Positions 24,612 through 32,730 of a stretch of DNA of 64,000 nt are shown here, in pieces (position 1 is the first letter of the stretch; every line of letters starts with the position of its first letter). Below the pieces are notes generated by a model. The model was not told the origin of the DNA, did not search any database, and was given only the letters and a program-made list of their open reading frames with translations. Source of the stretch: CAZHOS01 sp964534605. Its GTDB lineage: Bacteria > Patescibacteriota > Saccharimonadia > Saccharimonadales > VXPC01. The stretch is from assembly GCA_964534605.1 (NCBI GenBank), contig CAZHOS010000001.1:1-64000 (forward strand), given 5' to 3'. A program made the position numbers and the translations under genes.

Positions 24612-25154
24612 TTAAGCTCCTTCCTTGCCGCTCTTACCGGCTTTTCTGACAATATACTCGTCTTCGTATTTGATGCCTTTACCCTTGTACGGCTCTGGCT
24701 TCTTGAAGGATCGGATCTCGGCTGCAGCCTGTCCAACCTGCTGCTTGCTGATACCGCTAACCGTAATAACATTTTGATCGGTACTAATGTCTACGCCCTC
24801 TGGCGGGGTGTAATTAACGTCGTGACTAAAGCCAAGGGCCATGTTGAGGGTCTTGCCCTGCATGTTGATCTTGAACCCAACACCGTTGACTTCTAGTTTC
24901 TTCTCGAAACCATCGGTCACACCGGTGATCATGTTAGCGATAAGCGTACGCATAAGCCCGTGCTTGGACTTGTGTACTTTTTCTTCGCTGGCACGTGTTA
25001 CTACTAGTTGATCCCCATCAACCTTAACGTCTATGCCCGGCATTGTGAATTGCTTGAGTTCGCCCTTGGATCCTTTTACAGTAATCCATGCGTCGTCAGC
25101 AGTGATTGTCACACCTTGGGGGATTGTAATCGGCTGTTTTCCTACTCGACTCAT
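24612..25154 (-). CDS. rplF: 50S ribosomal protein L6
   Basis: 180 aa, normal length. It has MSRVGKQPITIPQGVTI at the start and the two duplicated L6 folds, ending KPEPYKGKGIKYEDEYIVRKAGKSGK. An AAGGAGA lies just before the ATG. Part of the spc block between rpsH and rplR. Confidence 0.97.
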   Translation of the reverse strand: MSRVGKQPITIPQGVTITADDAWITVKGSKGELKQFTMPGIDVKVDGDQLVVTRASEEKVHKSKHGLMRTLIANMITGVTDGFEKKLEVNGVGFKINMQGKTLNMALGFSHDVNYTPPEGVDISTDQNVITVSGISKQQVGQAAAEIRSFKKPEPYKGKGIKYEDEYIVRKAGKSGKEGA

Positions 25155-25178
25155 TATCTTCTCCTTGAATTTATGTGG

Positions 25179-25574
25179 CTAGTACACTGAACAGAGTACT
25201 TCGCCACCTATCTTTTCTTGCTTTGCTTTATCGCCCGTCATAAGACCCTTGCTGGTCGATACAACGACAATACCGCGACCGTTCTTGATGCGTGGAATTT
25301 CTGTGCTCCCTGCATAAACACGGCGACCTGGTTTGCTGATTCGTGCTAGTTCGGTAATCCTCGCTGGAGCAAGGTCTGCGTGTAGTACAAGTGTTATCCT
25401 CTTGGTCTTGCCCTCACCTGCAACGCTAACGCTGTCGATGAAGTTCGAGTCCTTGAGTATGCCTGCAATCTGTTCTTTTAGCCTAGAGTACGGTACGTCT
25501 ACGCTTGTTTTACTAACTAGTAGCGCGTTGCGGACTCTTGTTAGCATGTCTGCAATTGGATCTGTTGAATACAT
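25179..25574 (-). CDS. rpsH: 30S ribosomal protein S8
   Basis: 131 aa. DPIADMLTRVRNALLVSKTSVDVPYSRLKEQIAGILK at the start and GRGIVVVSTSKGLMTGDKAKQEKIGGEVLCSVY at the end are the S8 signatures. S8 represses spc operons by binding mRNA near rplE in E. coli. No obvious mimic site was seen at the rplE start here. Confidence 0.97.
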   Translation of the reverse strand: MYSTDPIADMLTRVRNALLVSKTSVDVPYSRLKEQIAGILKDSNFIDSVSVAGEGKTKRITLVLHADLAPARITELARISKPGRRVYAGSTEIPRIKNGRGIVVVSTSKGLMTGDKAKQEKIGGEVLCSVY

Positions 25575-25590
25575 ATCTATAGACTCCTTT

Positions 25591-25860
25591 CTACCAGCTG
25601 GCCTTAGTTACGCCAGGGATATTGCCCTGTGATGCATTGTTGCGGAAGCAGACACGGCATAGACCGAACTGACGCATGTACGAACGTGGACGTGCGCACA
25701 TATTACAGCGGTTCTTTGCACGTGTCGGGCTGCTACTCTTTGGAAGAGCGGCTAGGCCGTCTAAGTCGCCTGCTGCCTTAAGCTCTGATCTAACTCCCTG
25801 GTATTTTGCTCGCATAGCTTTACGCTTTTTGTTGCGGGCGATCATTGATTTCTTAGCCAT
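25591..25860 (-). CDS. rpsN: 30S ribosomal protein S14, zinc-binding, intermediate length
   Basis: 89 aa. It keeps the CxxC...CxxC zinc site (Cys 52, 55, 68, 71 in RCNMCARPRSYMRQFGLCRVC) normally seen in the short 61-aa C+ form. It also has a long N-terminal half like the 101-aa C- form. It ends NNASQGNIPGVTKASW. It is one of only two proteins in this window, with RadA, where an expected zinc site survives. Confidence 0.96.
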   Translation of the reverse strand: MAKKSMIARNKKRKAMRAKYQGVRSELKAAGDLDGLAALPKSSSPTRAKNRCNMCARPRSYMRQFGLCRVCFRNNASQGNIPGVTKASW

Positions 25861-25864
25861 ATTA

Positions 25865-26503
25865 TTAACCTACCTTATCTTTCTCAAAGGGCATACCGAA
25901 CTCTGTTAGAAGAGCTCTGGAATGTTCTATGTTGCTTGCGTCAACGACGACAGTGACCTGTAGTCCATGTAGTGTGGTTGTCTCCTCGAACGACAACTCT
26001 GGGAATACCGACTGCTCTTTAAAGCCGATCGAGTAGTTGCCCGTGCTATCGAAGCTTTTCTTTGACACACCGTGGAAGTCGCGGAGTCTTGGTAGTATCA
26101 AGTTGATGATACGGTCGAGGAATTCGTACATACGGTCTCCGCGCAGAGTAACCATCATTCCTACTTTGTTGCCTTCACGCAGCTTGAAAGTTGCGATGGA
26201 CATACGCGCCTCAGTGATGACTGGTGCTTGACCGGTAATTTTGCGGAGTGTATTCTCGGCAACTTCAAACATCTTCTTGTCGTCCTTAGCTTTACCGAGG
26301 CCTACATTAACGACAATCTTGTCTAGCTTTGGCGTTTGGTGGATGTTTGCTAGGCCAAGATCTTTTACTAGCTTAGTTCTGATTTCGTCCTGATACTTAG
26401 CTTTAAGTGACGGCTTGTAGTCTGTAGTTTTGGATGCAGATGCTTTCTTGGCCGGCTTTTTAGCTGCTGGTTTCTTGGTTGCTGTTTTTGCTTTATCGGC
26501 CAT
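25865..26503 (-). CDS. rplE: 50S ribosomal protein L5
   Basis: 212 aa, about 30 longer than usual because of an Ala/Lys-rich N-terminal extension (KKPAAKKPAKKASASK). The core has KLDKIVVNVGLGKA, ITGQAPVITEARMSIATFKLREG, TLRGDRMYEFLDRIINLILPRLRDF and STGNYSIGFKEQSVFPEL. It binds 5S rRNA and the P-site tRNA. Shares a base with rplX. Confidence 0.97.
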   Translation of the reverse strand: MADKAKTATKKPAAKKPAKKASASKTTDYKPSLKAKYQDEIRTKLVKDLGLANIHQTPKLDKIVVNVGLGKAKDDKKMFEVAENTLRKITGQAPVITEARMSIATFKLREGNKVGMMVTLRGDRMYEFLDRIINLILPRLRDFHGVSKKSFDSTGNYSIGFKEQSVFPELSFEETTTLHGLQVTVVVDASNIEHSRALLTEFGMPFEKDKVG

Positions 26504-26832
26504 TACTTGATCTCCTTCCTGGTGTTAGCGTAGACGCGTACTTTACTACCGTCTTTCTTTAGTTCGTAGGCTACGCGAGTAGGCTTTTTGCTAGTAGGTT
26601 CGACTATGCCGACTTTGTTAACTAGTATCGGCTTGGTTAGCTCGATAATGCCACCCTGCGGATGCGCCTGGCTTGGCTTTTGGTGCTTCTTCTTAACATT
26701 AAGCCCTTCGACCGTTACCATGTTGGTCTTTGGGTGTGTGGCAATAATTTTGCCGCTCTTGCCCTTTTCGCTACCGACAAGCATCATGACATTGTCGCCC
26801 TTCTTTAGACGAATTTTGTGTGTAGTGCTCAT
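26503..26832 (-). CDS. rplX: 50S ribosomal protein L24
   Basis: 109 aa. A KOW-type start (IRLKKGDNVMMLVGSEKGKSGKI) and VTVEGLNVKKKHQKPSQAHPQGGIIELTKPI are L24. An assembly initiator of the large subunit. One-base junctions with rplN and rplE. Confidence 0.96.
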   Translation of the reverse strand: MSTTHKIRLKKGDNVMMLVGSEKGKSGKIIATHPKTNMVTVEGLNVKKKHQKPSQAHPQGGIIELTKPILVNKVGIVEPTSKKPTRVAYELKKDGSKVRVYANTRKEIK

Positions 26833-27200
26833 TAGAGTACCTCCGGTGCAAGGCTGACTATCTTGAAGTAGCCTTTTTCTCTTAGTTCACGCGGGACTGG
26901 GCCAAAGATACGTGTGGCACGTGGCTCTTTCTCTTCGTTCAGGATAACTGCTGCGTTATCCTGAAAAGCAATCGTGCTGCCGTCTTTGCGGTGGATCTGT
27001 TGACGAGTACGCACAACTACAGCCTTTACGACGGCCTTCTTTTTGACCTGGCCGTTTGGTGCAGCTAGCTTGACGCTAGCTACGATAACATCACCAACAC
27101 GGGCGTATCGTCGACGTGTGCCACCAAGAACACGGATACACTGTATCTGCTTGGCACCACTGTTGTCGCAGACGATTAGTTTGGTTTCTTGCTGTATCAT
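26832..27200 (-). CDS. rplN: 50S ribosomal protein L14
   Basis: 122 aa, normal length. MIQQETKLIVCDNSGAKQIQCIRVLGG and GSTIAFQDNAAVILNEEKEPRATRIFGPVPRELR are diagnostic. Overlaps rpsQ by 4 bases. Confidence 0.97.
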   Translation of the reverse strand: MIQQETKLIVCDNSGAKQIQCIRVLGGTRRRYARVGDVIVASVKLAAPNGQVKKKAVVKAVVVRTRQQIHRKDGSTIAFQDNAAVILNEEKEPRATRIFGPVPRELREKGYFKIVSLAPEVL

Positions 27201-27538
27201 TTGCTGCCCTCCGTGTCCTCGGTCTTTTTGGCTGCTTTTGGTTCTGGAGCTTGCTTGACGCGCTTGGCTTCTTCTACCTCTGTTTCTTGGTGAGCAATGG
27301 CAGCACTACCTGTAATTTCTTTAAGACCCCAGCGCTTTGACTTGCTAACGGGCTTGATCTCTTCGATAATGACAAGATCATCTATCTTAGCCTTATTCTG
27401 CTCGTCATGAACAGCGTACTTTTTGCTGATAGTAAAACGCTTTTTGTAGATCGGATGCACCTTAGGTGTAGATACGAGTACAGAAACTGTCTTATCATTG
27501 CTAGCGGCGACAACGCGCCCTTGTAATACTTTACCCAT
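27197..27538 (-). CDS. rpsQ: 30S ribosomal protein S17
   Basis: 113 aa against a usual 80-90. The OB-fold core GKVLQGRVVAASNDKTVSVLVSTPKVHPIYKKRFTISKKYAVHDE and the SKSKRWGLKEI end are S17. An extra charged tail of about 35 residues (EVEEAKRVKQAPEPKAAKKTEDTEGSK) follows. Confidence 0.96.
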   Translation of the reverse strand: MGKVLQGRVVAASNDKTVSVLVSTPKVHPIYKKRFTISKKYAVHDEQNKAKIDDLVIIEEIKPVSKSKRWGLKEITGSAAIAHQETEVEEAKRVKQAPEPKAAKKTEDTEGSK

Positions 27539-27541
27539 GGC

Positions 27542-27718
27542 TTATTCCTTTCCTTCTATGCTATTAATCTTGGTTAGTGTGCGAGCTATTTCGCGGCGGG
27601 TCCTGGTAGCTGCTTTTATATCCGTTGCGCTGCCAGCCCTAATGCCTTTCAGCTGGACAGCAGCTTGTTTGCGCAGGTCTGCCAGTGTCTTCTGTAGATC
27701 CTCTGTCTTGTCGGCCAT
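27542..27718 (-). CDS. rpmC: 50S ribosomal protein L29
   Basis: 58 aa from the ATG at 27718, chosen because GGGAGG lies about 9 bases upstream; the open frame extends into rplP. The two-helix hairpin is visible: LQKTLADLRKQAAVQLKGIRAGS, then ATRTRREIARTLTKINSIEGKE. It binds near the exit tunnel. It lies 1 bp after rplP. Confidence 0.93.
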   Translation of the reverse strand: MADKTEDLQKTLADLRKQAAVQLKGIRAGSATDIKAATRTRREIARTLTKINSIEGKE

Positions 27719-27719
27719 A

Positions 27720-28133
27720 CTAGAAACCTCCCTTTGCGATAAACTTGGTCTTGACTGGTAGCTTGTGGGCTGCCAGGCGTAGGGCTTCGCGGGCAACTTC
27801 CTCAGTAACACCATCTATTTCGAATAGTACTGTGCCGGGGCGAACCTTGGCTACGAAGTACTCTGGGTTTCCCTTACCTTTACCCATTTTGAGGCCAATT
27901 GGCTTTTGGGTGACAGGTGTGTGTGGGAAGATGCGAATCCAGATCTTCCCGCCACGCTTGGTGTAGCGAGTCATCGCTTGACGAGCTGCCTCTATCTGAC
28001 GGCTGGTAATACGCTCTGGTTCCTGTGTCTGCAGACCATACTTGCCGTGGGCAATTGTGCTGCCGCGAGATGCCTTGCCGTGAATACGGCCCTTAAACAC
28101 CTTGCGGTGCTTCATTTTGTTAGGAAGCAACAT
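27720..28133 (-). CDS. rplP: 50S ribosomal protein L16
   Basis: 137 aa, normal length. MLLPNKMKHRKVFKGRIHGKASRGSTIAHGKYGLQ, RYTKRGGKIWIRIFPHTPVTQKPIG and GKGKGNPEYFVAKVRPGTVLFEI are diagnostic, including the loop reaching the peptidyl-transferase side. Confidence 0.97.
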   Translation of the reverse strand: MLLPNKMKHRKVFKGRIHGKASRGSTIAHGKYGLQTQEPERITSRQIEAARQAMTRYTKRGGKIWIRIFPHTPVTQKPIGLKMGKGKGNPEYFVAKVRPGTVLFEIDGVTEEVAREALRLAAHKLPVKTKFIAKGGF

Positions 28134-28771
28134 TAGTTAACCCCCTTTTCGCCTTTATATATCCAGACTTTGATACCAATAATGCCAGAACCTGGGTAGG
28201 TGGCGCGGGCGGTTCCGTAGTCAATATCGGCACGAATTGTGTGTAGAGGGACTGATCCCTGAATTTCTTTCTCTGTGCGGGACATTTCTGCTCCACCAAG
28301 GCGTCCTGCGATTTCGATACGAACTCCCTTGGCACCAGCACGCATTGCAGCACTAGCAGTGCTTTTGATTGCGCGCCTGAATGACATGCGTCGTTCTAGC
28401 TGACCAGCAATGTTGTCGGCAACAAGCTGGGCATGAATGTCTGTCTTCTTGATCTCTTCGATGTTGATCTTTACGGGTACGCCGTAAATCTTGCTTAGGT
28501 CTGCAGTAAGCTCTTGAACCCCGGAACCACCACGCCCGATAACAACGCCTGCACGACCCGTTTGGATCGTGAAGTTGATGTTGCTGGCAGATCGTTCGAT
28601 GTTGACTCTGTTAATGGCAGCCCTTGTACCGAGCTTGTCTTTAATCAGCTTGCGCGCCTTAAGGTCCATAGCTAGAAACTCTGGGTATTCTTTCTTGTCG
28701 GCAAACCATTTACTGCGCCAGTCTTTGCTGACCTGGAGGCGCATACTAATAGGATTAACTTTCTGACCCAT
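28133..28771 (-). CDS. rpsC: 30S ribosomal protein S3
   Basis: 212 aa. MGQKVNPISMRL at the start, a KH domain with GRAGVVIGRGGSGVQELTADL, and RTEKEIQGSVPLHTIRADIDYGTARATYPGSGIIGIKVWIYKGE at the end. It lines the mRNA entry channel. Shares a base with both neighbours. Confidence 0.97.
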   Translation of the reverse strand: MGQKVNPISMRLQVSKDWRSKWFADKKEYPEFLAMDLKARKLIKDKLGTRAAINRVNIERSASNINFTIQTGRAGVVIGRGGSGVQELTADLSKIYGVPVKINIEEIKKTDIHAQLVADNIAGQLERRMSFRRAIKSTASAAMRAGAKGVRIEIAGRLGGAEMSRTEKEIQGSVPLHTIRADIDYGTARATYPGSGIIGIKVWIYKGEKGVN

Positions 28772-29217
28772 TACTTGGACTCCTTCTTGGTTGTAGGCTT
28801 TTTGGTGGCTGATTTCTTGGCAGCTGGCTTAGCCTCTACTTTAGCTTTTTTTGCTGGTTTTGGCGTGCCACCCAGATGAACAAATACGTGGCTTGTTTTC
28901 TTTTGCCATGGATTAATACGACCTCTACCAACGATGCGGTAGCGCTTCATACGCGTTGCAGCGGTGACAAAGATCTGGTCAATATATAGGCTGTCTGCCT
29001 TGAGCCCGTGATTATTTGTAGCGTTAGCCTTTGCGCTAAGAATAACTTTCTTAACAACTGTTGCTGCTCGGCGCGGAGTGTGATCGAGGATGACAAGTGC
29101 ATCGTCAATAGAACGTCCACGTACAAGAGCAGCTACTTCGCCAACCTTGCGCGGTGTCTGCAGTACGCCGTTGGCGCTGGCTTTGACTATTACTGGTTTA
29201 TCTATAGTTTTGCTCAT
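28771..29217 (-). CDS. rplV: 50S ribosomal protein L22
   Basis: 148 aa. The core PRKVGEVAALVRGRSIDDALVILDHTPRRAATVVKKVILSAKANATNNHGLK and GRGRINPWQKKTSHVFVHL is L22, whose hairpin lines the exit tunnel. The last 35 residues are a Lys/Ala/Pro/Thr tail. Confidence 0.96.
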   Translation of the reverse strand: MSKTIDKPVIVKASANGVLQTPRKVGEVAALVRGRSIDDALVILDHTPRRAATVVKKVILSAKANATNNHGLKADSLYIDQIFVTAATRMKRYRIVGRGRINPWQKKTSHVFVHLGGTPKPAKKAKVEAKPAAKKSATKKPTTKKESK

Positions 29218-29220
29218 GGT

Positions 29221-29490
29221 CTAACCTTTTGCCAACTTTCCACCGTGGCCACGGAACTTGCGTGTTGGCGAGAACTCGCCCAGCTTGTGTCCGACCATGT
29301 TCTCCGTAATGAACACAGGTACATGTACGCGGCCGTTGTGTACAGCGATTGTGCGGCCAACAAATTCTGGTGGGATAGCACTAGCACGCGCCCATGTTTT
29401 GATGATTGTGCGGTCTTCTTTGCCCAAGGCAGCCACTTTTTTGGCTAGTTTGGGATCGACATATGGACCTTTTTTGAGACTTCTACTCAT
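29221..29490 (-). CDS. rpsS: 30S ribosomal protein S19
   Basis: 89 aa. MSRSLKKGPYVDPKLAKKV, IKTWARASAIPPEFVGRTIAVHNGRVHVPVFITENMVGHKLGEFSPTRKFRGHGG is diagnostic. Its start lies inside the last 8 bases of the small unknown gene upstream, so the two are translationally coupled. Confidence 0.97.
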   Translation of the reverse strand: MSRSLKKGPYVDPKLAKKVAALGKEDRTIIKTWARASAIPPEFVGRTIAVHNGRVHVPVFITENMVGHKLGEFSPTRKFRGHGGKLAKG

Positions 29491-29725
29491 TACCTATCTC
29501 CTTATCAAGAACTACATCTATACATACAGATGCCGTTATAGATCTTTCAGTTGGCGGCTTTACGTTTGCTTCCTCTAATAAGAACTCGATAGCACGGCCA
29601 GAATCTAATGCAGATGCAGTAAATAGAACATTGCCTGCCTGTTCTTCAACTTCCGAAAATCCAGCATCGACGAGCGCATTCGGTAGCCTGCTGAGTATCT
29701 TCGTTCTTTCTATATCAGTAAACAT
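29483..29725 (-). CDS. hypothetical protein inserted in the S10 operon, 80 aa
   Basis: Not a ribosomal protein that I recognise. The 80-aa acidic protein begins MFTDIERTKILSRLPNALVD and has a possible beta-rich centre (GNVLFTASALDSGRAIEFLLEE). It lies exactly between rplB (2 bp gap) and rpsS (8-base overlap), where almost all bacteria have nothing. GGAG-like bases precede its ATG within the rplB 3' end. Tight packing and unbroken frame argue that it is translated with the operon. It could be a lineage-specific ribosome-associated protein (inference). Confidence 0.65.
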   Translation of the reverse strand: MFTDIERTKILSRLPNALVDAGFSEVEEQAGNVLFTASALDSGRAIEFLLEEANVKPPTERSITASVCIDVVLDKEIGNE

Positions 29726-29727
29726 GG

Positions 29728-30564
29728 CTATCTCCTCTTCGCCTGATGGCGTGTCTTAACGATGAACTTATTAGTTGACTTGCTGCGGCTGCGGGTCTTG
29801 TAGCCAAGCGTCTTCTGACCCCAAGGAGTCGTCGGAGCTTTGTAGCCCTTACCTTTCGCCTCACCACCACCGTGCGGGTGATCTGCAGCGTTCATGGCAA
29901 CACCACGTACCTTAGGTCGACGACCTAGGTGACGGCTGCGTCCAGCTTTACCGAGCTTGATGTTTTGGTGCTGTTCGTTACCAACACTGCCGATGTGAGC
30001 CATAGCGTTGAGGTTAACCATACGGACCTCTCCACTTGGTAGCTTGATCTGGGCGTAGTCGCCGTCTTTGGCAGCTAACTGAGCACCAACACCAGCTGTG
30101 CGCACCATCTGCGCACCCTTACCTGGGACTAGCTCTACACTGTAGATGATAGTACCGGTTGGGATGTTCTTTAGCGGTAGTCTGTTGCCTGGCTCTATCG
30201 GGGCTTCTTCTGAGCATTCGATAGTCATACCCTGCTTGATGCCCTTCGGGGCAACAATGTAATGTGGCTTGCCATTAGCTTCGCGTAGGCGAGCAATACG
30301 AGCGCTACGGTTAGGGTCGTACTCTATGTGCTCGACAGTTGCGCTAAATCCTAGTGGTAGGTTCCAGTTCATGAGCCTGTAGGCTCGCTTTGCACCACCA
30401 CCGCGGCGGCGTGATGTAATGCGACCCTGGTTGTTACGACCGGCCTTTTGCTTGCGCGGAGCAAGTAGACTGCGGACAGGCTTGTTGGTAGTTATACCCT
30501 CAAAGTCCTGTGTTGTCATTCCTCGCTGGCCAGGGGTTACTGGCTTCATTTGTTTAATAGCCAT
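29728..30564 (-). CDS. rplB: 50S ribosomal protein L2
   Basis: 278 aa from the ATG at 30564, chosen because GAGGAGG lies 8 bases upstream; the frame extends to 30597 inside rplW. MKPVTPGQRGMTTQDFEGI, GRNNQGRITSRRRGGGAKR and the peptidyl-transferase-side GVAMNAADHPHGGGEAKGKGYKAPTTPWGQKTLGYKTR are present, including the conserved His-Pro-His-Gly-Gly-Gly. Confidence 0.97.
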   Translation of the reverse strand: MAIKQMKPVTPGQRGMTTQDFEGITTNKPVRSLLAPRKQKAGRNNQGRITSRRRGGGAKRAYRLMNWNLPLGFSATVEHIEYDPNRSARIARLREANGKPHYIVAPKGIKQGMTIECSEEAPIEPGNRLPLKNIPTGTIIYSVELVPGKGAQMVRTAGVGAQLAAKDGDYAQIKLPSGEVRMVNLNAMAHIGSVGNEQHQNIKLGKAGRSRHLGRRPKVRGVAMNAADHPHGGGEAKGKGYKAPTTPWGQKTLGYKTRSRSKSTNKFIVKTRHQAKRR

Positions 30565-30565
30565 A

Positions 30566-30886
30566 TTATGCCTCCTCGCTTTCTGCTGCTTCGGCAAATA
30601 CTGGGATCTCGTTACCTTCTGCTAACGTTACGTATGCCTTTTTTACGTCTGGGCGTGTACCCATGACTGGGCGGCCACGTTGGTTCTTGATACGAATACT
30701 ACGCGCGTTCTTGCCATTTTGTACGAGTGTACGCACATTTGTGACGACGACATCGTATTCTTTTTCGACAGCCTGCTTGATGGTTATCTTGTTGGCTGAC
30801 ATAGGTACGTCAAATAGATAGACATTTAGCTTCTGACTTTGGTTGTATGCTTTCTCGCTGATGCGAGGTATTAATAGGACAGACAT
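30566..30886 (-). CDS. rplW: 50S ribosomal protein L23
   Basis: 106 aa. LIPRISEKAYNQSQKLNVYLFDVPMSANKITIKQAVEKEYDVVVTNVRTLV is L23; RGRPVMGTRPDVKKAYVTLAEG follows. It is the docking point for trigger factor, whose gene is at 49705-50988. A short acidic tail extends the protein. Confidence 0.96.
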   Translation of the reverse strand: MSVLLIPRISEKAYNQSQKLNVYLFDVPMSANKITIKQAVEKEYDVVVTNVRTLVQNGKNARSIRIKNQRGRPVMGTRPDVKKAYVTLAEGNEIPVFAEAAESEEA

Positions 30887-31515
30887 TACTTATCTCCTCC
30901 TAGCCACGTAGTGACGGCTTCTAGGCCGGGCTTGTCTATGACAATGCAGTCTGCATTAACTATGTCGTAAACGTTTAAATAGTTAGCCGATACAACCTTA
31001 GCATTTGGTAGGTTGTTCGTTGCTCGGGCGGCTTCCTCTGATACTTGCTGCAGGGCGACAAGAGTGTTCCTTGTGGCACCGAATTTAGCAAGTAGTTTTG
31101 CTGCTTCGGCAGTCTTGCCCTTGGTGTCGAATGATTCTATGACGATCATCTTGTCAGCAGCCATGGTTAGAGCCTGACGAATAGCAGTCTTTTTCGCCTT
31201 TTTATTAAGGCCAATTGTAAAGTTTTCTTCGCCTGTTGGGCCAAAGACAACACCACCGGTTCGCCAAATAGGGTTACGAATAGAGCCAAAACGTGCGCGG
31301 CCAGTACCCTTTTGCTTCCATGGTTTACGGCCACCACCACGGACAAGCCCACGTGTCTTGGTAACAGCTAGGTTGTTGCGTCCATTGGCTAGGTAGGCTT
31401 CGTATGCACTGCGCACGAGCTCCTGAGACTTGATCTCTACACCAAAGACTGACTTATCTAGCTTGGCGGTAGTCGTGCTCTTGCTGCCGGATTTTGTAAA
31501 TGTAGGTACAGCCAT
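30886..31515 (-). CDS. rplD: 50S ribosomal protein L4
   Basis: 209 aa. The tunnel loop TRGLVRGGGRKPWKQKGTGRARFGSIRNPIWRTGGVVFGPT is diagnostic. The C-domain has IVIESFDTKGKTAEAAKLLAKFGA. In E. coli L4 represses its own operon by binding the leader RNA; a structured leader with a U-run at 32240-32311 upstream of rplC is a candidate counterpart. Confidence 0.96.
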   Translation of the reverse strand: MAVPTFTKSGSKSTTTAKLDKSVFGVEIKSQELVRSAYEAYLANGRNNLAVTKTRGLVRGGGRKPWKQKGTGRARFGSIRNPIWRTGGVVFGPTGEENFTIGLNKKAKKTAIRQALTMAADKMIVIESFDTKGKTAEAAKLLAKFGATRNTLVALQQVSEEAARATNNLPNAKVVSANYLNVYDIVNADCIVIDKPGLEAVTTWLGGDK

Positions 31516-32147
31516 TACTTACTCCCTCTGACACTTGCCTTTAGATAGACAATGCCTTTTTTTGGCCCAGGTACTGCACCTTTGATGCCGATTAGGTTAA
31601 GCTCTGTATCTACAAGAGCTACGCTGAGCTTCTCTGTAGTTACTTGGACATTACCGTATTGACCGGACATCTTTTTGCCCTTCATGACCTTTTGTGGATA
31701 CATAGAGCCGATTGAGCCATTTTTACGAGTGTTGCCCTTAGCACCGTGCGACTTACGTTGACGGCTAAAGTTGTGGCGCTTAATACCACCTGCAAAGCCC
31801 TTACCTTTACTGGTGCCCGTTGCATCAACGACGTCGCCAACCTCGAAGTTGGTTAGCGATACTTCGCTGCCTGGCTTGAGGTCTGCTGGTAATTCGTTTA
31901 CACGAAACTCTTTGACGTAGCGTGGTGCTTCGTCGATGCCTGCCTTTTTAAAGTGACCTGCTTGCGCCTTGCCTGTGTTCTTGGCAGAACCAAAACCAAG
32001 CTGTAGCGCTTGGTAACCGTCTGTTTCGACAGTCTTTACTTGGACGACCTTGTTGGGGCTAGCGGAAAGCAGCGTAACAGGAACCATGACACCATCATCA
32101 TTAATGATGGAAGTCATGCCTACCTTCTGAGTAATCATAGCTTTCAT
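31515..32147 (-). CDS. rplC: 50S ribosomal protein L3
   Basis: 211 aa from ATG 32147 (MKAMITQKVGMTSI), which aligns with the family start. The ATG at 32156 adds only MRV. The core has VGDVVDATGTSKGKGFAGGIKRHNFSRQRKSHGAKGNTRKNGSIGSMYPQKVMKGKKMSGQYGN, the L3 signature. It opens its own transcription unit from the promoter at 32341-32369 through a leader of about 180 nt. Confidence 0.96.
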   Translation of the reverse strand: MKAMITQKVGMTSIINDDGVMVPVTLLSASPNKVVQVKTVETDGYQALQLGFGSAKNTGKAQAGHFKKAGIDEAPRYVKEFRVNELPADLKPGSEVSLTNFEVGDVVDATGTSKGKGFAGGIKRHNFSRQRKSHGAKGNTRKNGSIGSMYPQKVMKGKKMSGQYGNVQVTTEKLSVALVDTELNLIGIKGAVPGPKKGIVYLKASVRGSK

Positions 32148-32239
32148 AACTCTCATACCTACACGCCCTGGTATTACCCTGGGGTAGAGGAATGTTTCTC
32201 CTTGTTTTATTTATAATCTGCCGTTTCTCACCTGGGCAC

Positions 32240-32311
32240 AAAAAAACCTCGGTGTCTTGATGGTTTCTATCTGCTACGGCAAGTGGCAAATAGACCTTTC
32301 AGCTCACCAAG
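32240..32311 (-). promoter_or_regulatory. structured rplC leader with U-run (attenuator candidate)
   Basis: In the minus-strand leader, CTTGGTG (32305-32311) pairs with CACCGAG (32248-32254). The pair encloses a hairpin GGTCTATTTGC (32286-32296) with GCAGATAGA (32266-32274) and a nearby CC. Directly after the closing stem comes a run of seven U (32240-32246). Each stem has one U.G pair that would be A.C on the other strand. The layout resembles a complex terminator in the S10 leader. It could let a ribosomal protein, L4 by analogy with E. coli, control read-through; this is inference. Confidence 0.55.
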
Positions 32312-32340
32312 TCTTTGAGACCTGATTGATAACTCAGGAG

Positions 32341-32369
32341 ATAATACCAAATCGCCACCCCTGAGTCAA
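32341..32369 (-). promoter_or_regulatory. S10/spc operon promoter before rplC
   Basis: TTGACT (32364-32369), 17 bases, TATTAT (32341-32346) on the minus strand. RNA would start near 32334. Confidence 0.8.
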
Positions 32370-32416
32370 CACTTTAGAAAAGCGTAGCAGAAACTACTGA
32401 TCTTTAATAAGCTCTG

Positions 32417-32680
32417 CTAAAGCGAAACAACCAATCCAAGCGGTAGAAAGTAACTAACAAACATACTTACGACCAGGACTGCATATTCGATCTTTTTATC
32501 TATAGCGAAATGGTCATGCGACACAAATATAAGCCCAATAATAAACCCAATTGGTAGAGGTAAGCCTATAGTAGAGGATTCTTTTTCGATAAAAAGCCAC
32601 AGACTACCTAGCAGGAAGTAAAGGACTAGTTTCATGACATAGGTGCTGTCTGATTCTGTTTTCTTTTGTTTTTTAGCCAT
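32417..32680 (-). CDS. small membrane protein, unknown, 87 aa
   Basis: I do not recognise the family. The basic start MAKKQKKTESD is followed by two or three hydrophobic segments (about residues 15-32, 40-54, 65-86) with SHDHFAIDKKIEY between. AAAGG lies just before the ATG and a TATAAT -10 at 32691-32696 could serve it. It lies between rpsJ and rplC, where the S10 operon is normally continuous. Confidence 0.6.
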   Translation of the reverse strand: MAKKQKKTESDSTYVMKLVLYFLLGSLWLFIEKESSTIGLPLPIGFIIGLIFVSHDHFAIDKKIEYAVLVVSMFVSYFLPLGLVVSL

Positions 32681-32730
32681 AAGTACCTTTAATTATAGGT
32701 TATCTTTGTATGTTTTGTAAGGTCAACCCC

